Assembly (NCBI GenBank): GCA_003427395.1
Contig: BFEA01000721.1
Coordinates: forward strand, 626,130 to 648,297
Length of the DNA: 22,168 nucleotides
Direction of reading: 5' to 3'
Origin: Chara braunii
Lineage: Eukaryota; Streptophyta; Charophyceae; Charales; Characeae
Of this stretch, positions 16,812 through 22,168 are shown in pieces. A program made the translations under genes and the position numbers. Positions within the stretch are counted from its first letter, which is position 1, and each line of letters begins with the position of its first letter. The notes beneath the pieces are model-generated. The model did no database searches. It saw only the letters and a program-made list of their open reading frames with translations, and was not told where the DNA came from.

Positions 16812-17254
16812 TGAGACAACGACGGCCGACGGGAGAGCAAGACGTAAGGAAAGGGAGGGTGGCAACAGCGGGTGTCCGAATGGACGCGATCAGGGGTGAG
16901 TGAACGACAAAACGTCAACGTCAAGAGAGGAGCAACGGGGAATACGTATAATCGGGACAACGGAGAAGGGAGAGAGGATAGGAGGGAACAAACGAAGGGA
17001 GGGTTTGAAATCGGTGGACAGTGGTATGAGACAACGACGGCTGATGGGAGAGCAAGAGGGGACGAGAGGGAGGGTAGCAACAACGACTCTCCGAGAAGAC
17101 GGGATCAGGGGTGAATCACCGACAAAACGTTGTTGTCGAGAGAGGAGCAACGGGGAGAAGGTAGAATCGGGATAGCGGGGAAGGGTGAAAGCTTGCTGAT
17201 AGGAGAGTACAACCCGTCGAACCCGGGGGAAGGGGCGAAATCGGTGTGAAGTGG
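16812..17254 (+). repeat. Two tandem ~215-228-bp leader units
   Basis: TGAGACAACGACGG starts at 16812 and 17027. Both units proceed through GGGAGAGCAAGA, GGGAGGGT-GCAACA, GATCAGGGGTGA, CGACAAAACGT, AGAGAGGAGCAACGGGG and AATCGGGA to GAAATCGGTG. The second unit carries small insertions. Tandem 5' monomers that act as promoter units are known in some LINEs (mouse L1); a similar role here is inference. Confidence 0.8.
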
Positions 17255-17889
17255 AAAAGGTGGGGAGGTAGGAAGAAGGCCATCACAAGCAGGGGAGGTG
17301 TAAGCGCAAAGGAAACAGGAGTCGCAAGCTGATCTCGAGGATAGAGCGGAAGGGGGGGGCATCCCGGCGACGTCCACGTCAGAAGGAACGAGCGGCCAGC
17401 GTGGCCACCGCCAGCAGGGGTGGGGAAAGCACACTAGCCTGGCCAGGCAACTAGACTGCTCTCCTACCAAATGAGGGGAGGAGGTGGTGACCACGAGGTG
17501 GCGTGCTAGTGGTTGAGTCAAGGCGAAACAACGGGAGGGGCAGCGACTGGACGGCGGGACCGAAGTAACGGGAAAGGGTCGCCGGAGACGACCACAAAGG
17601 AAGCGGGACTACAACTCAACGGATGTCAGGGTAAACCACTGTGGTCGCCTACTTCGCCGGGTCGAACACGTCCTCCCCCCTCCCCCCAGCCTCAGCCCGC
17701 CTCATCCCCTTCCCCCTCTTCACTCCCCTTCCCCTGCCCCATCAACACAGAAGGAGCAATCTCAAGGGGAGTCTACGGTCGAGAGACACCTGTACAAACC
17801 GCCCCCCTCACAACCAACCCCGAGACGGAGGGGGAAACCTTCCCCTGGGAATTTTGATGGATATGAGAACCCGCACATCAACTGCCTAG
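17255..17889 (+). other. Rest of the retroelement leader; purine-to-pyrimidine switch
   Basis: G/A-rich sequence continues to about 17640, then C-rich tracts (17670-17740) lead into ORF1. The frame used by ORF1 has a TAG at 17887-17889, directly before the ATG, which supports the ORF1 start. Proline-rich open frames in this stretch have no ATG and are not called. Confidence 0.5.
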
Positions 17890-18945
17890 ATGAGTGGTCA
17901 GCCCACCTATAAAGATGCCCTTTCCAACGCGCAAACTATTGGAGCATGTCGATCTGAACCCCACCAATCGCAACAATGGATAGCAAAACCGTGCTCCCCG
18001 GCTGCTGTGACACAACCGCCTGCTGGCTGCCCTGCCCAGTCACCGGCATTGATGGCGGCCCTCACAGCCCCGGGACAGCCGCATGCTAATCACATCCTCT
18101 CACTAGAACCCATTCACCCATTGCGAGCGCACTTCATTTACAAATTGCATGTCCCCCCAGAAAAGAAATTTCAAGAACACAATGGGTTCGTGTATCCTCT
18201 CTCACTGTTCTCGGCTCCAGCCATGGCGGCGGAAACAAAGGTTTACTCACATAGTGCAATGCAATTTGTCTTTGCGAAAGAGGTGCTCTCGGTCCACATG
18301 AATGAGAAGTTGAAATGGCTACACACGATACTGCGAACCATCAAAACATCGAAAAAAGACGTGCACGACCACTTCTTAGTGGAAACGGCAGGTCCTTCTA
18401 CAGTAACAGTGTTGTCGCTCTATCCGGCGGACAGGGTCAGACTGCTCAATCTTAAGCAACTATCTCTCAAATCGACACCTGTCCGGGTCCGTCAATGGTC
18501 CCCCCCTGCTCCCCTATCATCTGATGACAGGGGAGACGTGCTAATGAAAAACAACTTCAGGATAGAATTTAGGTATGCTCCCATCAATGTCCAGGGAGCG
18601 ATCCTCGCAGACCTGCAGAGGATAGCGCCGGTGAAAGGGTTCATCCATGACCTCCCCCAATTTGTATCGAAAAGGGACGACTCATTGCTCGTGGCCATGG
18701 AGTGGGATCTGAAGAAACCCTTTCCGCTCAATGGAGAATGGACCTATGCATACCTGGGGAGGACATACTCGGTGTCGTTAAGCCATTCGCAAGATCCATG
18801 GTGCTATGCATGCAAGCTGCGTGGACACCTGTGCACTGATGTTGCCTGTCCAAATTTGACCCGAAAAACTCTGACAGGACTCATCGCCCCCTACCGTACA
18901 TTAGAGGGCATATGGCTTCCGGAAGATCCCTGCCTCAAAGGCTAG
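17890..18945 (+). CDS. Retroelement ORF1: DUF4283-like domain with zinc knuckle
   Basis: The 351-aa product is probably the nucleic-acid-binding protein of the element. The ATG follows an in-frame TAG. Residues 1-70 are Pro/Ala/Gln-rich. About 155-205 resemble the first part of DUF4283, ending VRVRQWSPP with Trp203. About 215-300 resemble its second part, with VAMEWDLKKPFPL and YLGRTYSVSLSH. A knuckle CYACKLRGHLCTDVAC follows, with Cys305, Cys308, His313 and Cys320 (or Cys315) as likely zinc ligands; the CX2CX4HX6C spacing differs from the usual CX2CX4HX4C. This order of DUF4283 then knuckle is typical of plant LINE ORF1. The domain assignment is from pattern only. The next open frame downstream is shifted by -1. 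Confidence 0.65.
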   Translation: MSGQPTYKDALSNAQTIGACRSEPHQSQQWIAKPCSPAAVTQPPAGCPAQSPALMAALTAPGQPHANHILSLEPIHPLRAHFIYKLHVPPEKKFQEHNGFVYPLSLFSAPAMAAETKVYSHSAMQFVFAKEVLSVHMNEKLKWLHTILRTIKTSKKDVHDHFLVETAGPSTVTVLSLYPADRVRLLNLKQLSLKSTPVRVRQWSPPAPLSSDDRGDVLMKNNFRIEFRYAPINVQGAILADLQRIAPVKGFIHDLPQFVSKRDDSLLVAMEWDLKKPFPLNGEWTYAYLGRTYSVSLSHSQDPWCYACKLRGHLCTDVACPNLTRKTLTGLIAPYRTLEGIWLPEDPCLKG

Positions 18946-18974
18946 CTTTTCAGTTGAAGCAGCCAGGGTTCTGA

Positions 18975-19703
18975 TTCTGGAAAGGAGATGGGGACCCCAA
19001 AGCCACTCCTCAGAGCATGGCCATTTATACTCCGAAACCCAGGATGAAACCGAGGGAGACAGTGGGGAAAGACAACAACAACAAAAAACACCTGACAGCC
19101 GGCCCACACGCAATACAGCACACAACGGGCCAGACTGAGGGCAGTGCCACCCCGCCCCCCTCCCCACCGCAACAGTACAAACCCGACAAGGCAAGCAATA
19201 CAGGAACAGATTGCTCACTCCGAATGCACCCGCCCACCCCAAACGGGGCGAGGCCACAGGGGAACCCACCGCCCCCGCCACAAACGACAGCAAACTTTGT
19301 GGTACAACGGACAGCGACAGCTGCTGCCCTGGTTGACCCAGGCCCGAGTCATTCACAGGACGACGAAAGGGACCTGCAGAGACAGAAGCACAAACTCGGG
19401 GATTGTCAGAAACCCGAAAAACAGTTGTGCACGAAAGACAAAGTTCTTCGGTCCGCAAAGGACGCATGAAATACTGACCACGTGGTGTTCTCACCAGGCC
19501 CAGACATTCCGAACGATAACGAACCGAGAGCAGAGGGCTATCTATCTGCTGTACCAAAAACTAGGGAGGGACAGGAAAACCCTCAGCGTCGTCTGCACGT
19601 CGTGGCCTTGAGGGTCACGGACCTTGCAGCAAACTCCTCTATGATCGTCGCGACTCCCCTGTGGCCCCGGTCCAGCAACACCTCCCGCAGCTCCAAGGCC
19701 TGA
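18975..19703 (+). pseudogene. Pro/Gln/Thr-rich retroelement region, frame-broken
   Basis: One frame is open from 18975 to 19703 except for a TGA at 19467-19469; the first ATG is at 19017. The translation is rich in Pro, Gln, Thr, Lys and Asn (for example PPPSPPQQYKP near 19156) with no domain I recognise. The following frame (-1) is open from 19565, overlapping this one by about 140 nt. It could be a low-complexity linker of one larger ORF broken by mutation, or a non-coding spacer. An alternative frame at 19144-19611 is Arg-rich and less plausible. Confidence 0.35.
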
Positions 19704-19939
19704 GGAATGGCCCGCCTCATCAAACTGAAACACAGCAATCCCCATCTTACACAGGGACGCCAGTTGAAGTCATAGCCGGCTATGTACAGCACTGGGTCGC
19801 CAGATTAAAAGAGATCCTGGTGCAGAACAACGAACCGATGCCCTCAGAACTTCAAGCATTATTACAGGAACAACCGTTGTTATTGGATCTGGACTGGGAG
19901 CAGACAGGCCAGCAGCAGCGTTAGCCTCTCCACACAGAC

Positions 19940-20689
19940 ATGGGGCCCCGGGCATCTCCTCACTCCCAGTTGCCCCCGGCGTCACTCCCTCAGGTCGAAG
20001 CTCCCCCTCACGCCACAGACAAGCCATCGGGCCACCAGGAGGCTGCTCTGACGTCTGCCAACTTAGCCTCTGCTAACCTGAAAAAACAGGCAAGGAAGCC
20101 TAAGATCAAACAACACCAGAGTCAAAAACAAACACCGGAACAGATCGAGCAACCTGAAAAGCAGACCCTGGCAGGAGAAGTAACGGGAGAAATTGAGGGG
20201 CAACAGCAGATGCAGACACGGGAGAACTTAAGAACGCCCATACAGGAACATAGGGGGATGGCTGATCAGCCGGGACTGGTTCAGGTGGACTACCAGGGGA
20301 ATGTGATCTTCGACAACAATAAAGACCCGTATCAGGGCCCTCAAAGACCCTCACCCACAGAAATGGAGACACAATCACACCCCCACTCACAGCCACACAG
20401 CCAGCACACCACCCTCCAGCTACAGCAACACATACAGCTCAAGGAGTGGGAGTTATCTGAGGCCACGGCCCATATACGAGGCCTGGAAACATCAGTCTAC
20501 GCATGGGCACAGACCCTGGCCCTGCAACTGGCACAAGAAAAAGCCCAGGCACAAGCGCAGGCCCACGCCCACACCCAGTGGTTGGCCAAGGAACACGCTA
20601 ACTTACAGGCCAAGGCCCAACTCCAGGGAACGCAACGGAGCAAGCTGGTGGTGCCCAGCGAAGAGGCCATAATAAGTCGCGACCCATGA
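19940..20689 (+). CDS. Gln-rich coiled-coil-like retroelement protein
   Basis: The 249-aa product is unrecognised. The N-terminal 150 residues are Pro/Gln/Lys-rich and look disordered. From about 155 to 235 the sequence is Gln/Ala/Leu-rich with heptad-like spacing (LQLQQHIQLKEWELSEA, LALQLAQEKAQAQAQAH), suggesting a coiled coil and self-association, as in some LINE ORF1 proteins. The ATG at 19940 is used here. The same frame is open back to 19565 except for a TAG at 19922-19924, so a longer ancestral ORF is possible. Its stop overlaps the next start as ATGA. Confidence 0.55.
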   Translation: MGPRASPHSQLPPASLPQVEAPPHATDKPSGHQEAALTSANLASANLKKQARKPKIKQHQSQKQTPEQIEQPEKQTLAGEVTGEIEGQQQMQTRENLRTPIQEHRGMADQPGLVQVDYQGNVIFDNNKDPYQGPQRPSPTEMETQSHPHSQPHSQHTTLQLQQHIQLKEWELSEATAHIRGLETSVYAWAQTLALQLAQEKAQAQAQAHAHTQWLAKEHANLQAKAQLQGTQRSKLVVPSEEAIISRDP

Positions 20690-22011
20690 CCTCCCACACA
20701 AGGGTGAGGGCCCGCCTCAAAGAACTTGTAGATTGGGTCCTCCTGAAAATGCTCTCCCCGGAGTCGCTCTCCCTGCATGACCGCATCCCCCCCACATACT
20801 GGGAAAAGATTCGGAAGTTTATCATCACAAACGTGACCCTCCAGCACACGATCAACTCTTTCAGACACCCGGACCTGATCGACTGGAAGAGCGTCGCCAA
20901 ATCGGTCATTCAAGTCAGTCACAAAATTATTGACAAACTGTGGTCAGTACGGACGCCGGAATCGGATTCACAAGAAATGACTACTCTTGTGGCCCGGTCA
21001 CCAGATGACACCTTCTCAGTGGATGGCCAGACATGGCCACAAGTCCTCATTCAAGAGATGGTCGGGGTGCTGCAGTCGGACCAGAGTCAACGCATGCTAG
21101 CTATAAGCGCCCGATCATGGGAGGAAAACATCCCGCCCCATTTCCTCACAACGGTACTGCACATAACTCCGCTCCAGGAAGGTGGCGGCATACTGACCAC
21201 AGACCTAGCGATCAGCCTCATTTCTGACAGCGAATCAGATTCCTCCTGCGCTTCCTTGTCAGAAGGCAGTTACTCAGACGACCCTGAAGGAGAAGATACT
21301 CAAACGGATACTGACTCAGAGTTCGAGACGGGTCCAGAAACCCCGGATCAGATCGACCAACAGCAAGCCAACCTCACTCAAACAGAAACTGACCACCAAA
21401 CCTGTGGTCCGTCAAAAACCCTCGGACAGCCCCTCATAAAGCCCACCACCAGAGGAAAACTCAGAGATCTTACTGGACCCTCCCCCCCCACCCGACTGCT
21501 GAGCGACGTCGATTCCCCGCAGGGCTTGCTAATTCTTCCGGTCAGAAGGGAACCACACTCCCGGGCCTGGCAGCTTGGCCTGGGCACAAAGGGACACTTT
21601 GCAGCCTTTACGGGAAAGCATGCGAGCTCCAAAATGGATTTTGTGGGGCTCACCGTCAACGGATGGAAAGGAGAGTACAGGACGCCGGAGGCTGTGCAAA
21701 TGATCACTGCCCTCCTCATGGAGAATAAAGACAAGGGGGCCCAGGGGGTGGCCTTGACCCAGAACTGCCCACTCCTCAAAGGCATCACTGTGGCCACAAT
21801 TATTTTCGACTACAATGTTTCCCAGAAAGGGACCTCCTCTCTGCGATGGTTTGCTGAGGAGCAGCTGGCTGATCCGTCAACAACCAGGATCAAATCTGAC
21901 CCGCCGTGGTCACTTCCCCAAACTCATGCCTTCCTGCAAGCTATCCTAGAAAACGGGTTTCTCCACGCCACGAACAAATGGGATGATCCCACGCTCCTCA
22001 ACCAATTGTGA
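20686..22011 (+). CDS. 441-aa unrecognised retroelement ORF, ATGA-coupled
   Basis: The ATG at 20686 overlaps the TGA of the upstream ORF, a layout associated with termination-reinitiation. Residues 1-90 are mixed helical-looking sequence. Residues about 180-222 form an acidic Ser/Asp/Glu-rich stretch (SDSESDSS, SYSDDPEGED). The C-terminal 150 residues (from about 285) look folded, with WQLGLGTKGHFAAF, MDFVGLTVNGW and TVATIIFDYN. I recognise no catalytic motif: no YxDD, no endonuclease HD/SDH, no protease triad. It is the longest intact ORF in the window and its integrity argues for recent selection or a young insertion. Confidence 0.65.
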   Translation: MTSHTRVRARLKELVDWVLLKMLSPESLSLHDRIPPTYWEKIRKFIITNVTLQHTINSFRHPDLIDWKSVAKSVIQVSHKIIDKLWSVRTPESDSQEMTTLVARSPDDTFSVDGQTWPQVLIQEMVGVLQSDQSQRMLAISARSWEENIPPHFLTTVLHITPLQEGGGILTTDLAISLISDSESDSSCASLSEGSYSDDPEGEDTQTDTDSEFETGPETPDQIDQQQANLTQTETDHQTCGPSKTLGQPLIKPTTRGKLRDLTGPSPPTRLLSDVDSPQGLLILPVRREPHSRAWQLGLGTKGHFAAFTGKHASSKMDFVGLTVNGWKGEYRTPEAVQMITALLMENKDKGAQGVALTQNCPLLKGITVATIIFDYNVSQKGTSSLRWFAEEQLADPSTTRIKSDPPWSLPQTHAFLQAILENGFLHATNKWDDPTLLNQL

Positions 22012-22022
22012 GCCACCACGTA

Positions 22023-22168
22023 ATGCAACCATGTGCCGCTGTCAAAATGGTCCAACAACCTACGAATGCAGGAAACCGATACCCTGACCCGCCTATACCC
22101 TCTCCACCACAAATGCTCATCCTTCCCGCTGATCTACCAACCCCTCCCCACCGACAACCCCCCCTTCA
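22023..22168 (+). CDS. Start of a further retroelement ORF, cut by the window end
   Basis: From the ATG at 22023 the frame stays open for 48 codons to the window edge. It lies 11 nt after the stop of the 441-aa ORF and is again shifted by -1. The translated start is Pro-rich (PDPPIPSPPQMLI). In a LINE this is where the endonuclease/reverse-transcriptase ORF would begin, but none of those domains is inside the window. Confidence 0.35.
   Translation, partial: MQPCAAVKMVQQPTNAGNRYPDPPIPSPPQMLILPADLPTPPHRQPPL

Larger units (their letters stand above)
16440..22168 (+). mobile_element. 5' part of a large non-LTR-like retroelement (incomplete)
   Basis: A purine-rich leader with two ~220-bp tandem units is followed by consecutive plus-strand ORFs: a zinc-knuckle ORF1, a Pro/Gln-rich broken region, a Gln-rich ORF, a 441-aa ORF and the start of another ORF at the window edge. 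Plant LINEs carry ORF1 with DUF4283 plus zinc knuckle before an endonuclease/reverse-transcriptase ORF. No LTR, protease, integrase or RT is visible here, so the class is inferred from ORF1 alone. The left boundary is arbitrary. Confidence 0.55.

Noticed and set aside
16581-17521. Ser/Pro/Leu-rich minus-strand frames of up to 138 codons
   Set aside because: They arise because the plus strand is purine-rich, and they repeat with the tandem leader units.
17890-22168. LTR retrotransposon or pararetrovirus instead of a LINE
   Set aside because: No LTR, primer-binding site, protease, RT or integrase motif was found, and ORF1 has the plant-LINE order of DUF4283-like then zinc knuckle. Not fully excluded, as the 3' part is outside the window.
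1-22168. CRISPR array or bacterial operon
   Set aside because: Repeat spacing and sequence do not fit a CRISPR array. The TATA boxes, microsatellites, U6 remnants and low gene density are eukaryotic.

Overview
The window is nuclear DNA of a eukaryote, most likely a streptophyte (a land plant or charophyte alga). Three things point there. Two intronless small heat-shock protein genes have the plant cytosolic class II C-terminal signature. A retroelement ORF1 ends in a DUF4283-like stretch plus a zinc knuckle, as in plant LINEs. Three U6 snRNA-derived sequences resemble plant U6. Protein-coding density is very low, and most of the DNA is repeats: foldback (MITE-like) elements, retroinsertions, tandem arrays and microsatellites. 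Bases 10161 and 10165 are N. The species cannot be named from the sequence; a charophyte such as Chara is only a guess.

Layout. 1-2940: dispersed and loosely tandem copies of a repeat carrying GAAnnTTC heat-shock-element cores, interrupted by a foldback cluster (1400-1862). 2944-4800: sHSP gene 1 with TATA box, 5' leader, 163-codon CDS, (GA)n tract, an antisense U6-like sequence and a foldback element. 4800-10000: no convincing gene, but hairpins, a possible tRNA-like SINE head, several tandem repeats and foldbacks. 10024-12135: sHSP gene 2 in a second copy of the same duplicated segment, again followed by an antisense U6-like sequence. 12136-16295: AT-rich tract, an 81-bp MITE with 8-bp target duplication, a minus-strand retroinsertion with 24 T and a 19-bp target duplication, a 57-bp tandem array split by a 315-bp foldback with 7-bp target duplication, and a U6 retropseudogene with flanking direct repeats. 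About 16440-22168: the 5' part of a large non-LTR-like retroelement with a purine-rich leader (two tandem ~220-bp units), an ORF1 with zinc knuckle, a frame-broken Pro/Gln-rich region, a Gln-rich ORF, a 441-aa ORF overlapping it by ATGA, and the start of a further ORF running off the end.

How it fits together. The sHSP pair is an old segmental duplication (5' coding parts about 77% identical), yet the last 348 nt of the CDS differ at only two positions, which suggests recent gene conversion of the alpha-crystallin domain and tail. Both promoters carry TATAAATA with a GAAnnTTC core 40-70 bp upstream. The retroelement and the U6 copy with flanking repeats fit a genome with active LINE-type machinery. 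No reverse transcriptase is inside the window, so the class of the large element is inferred.
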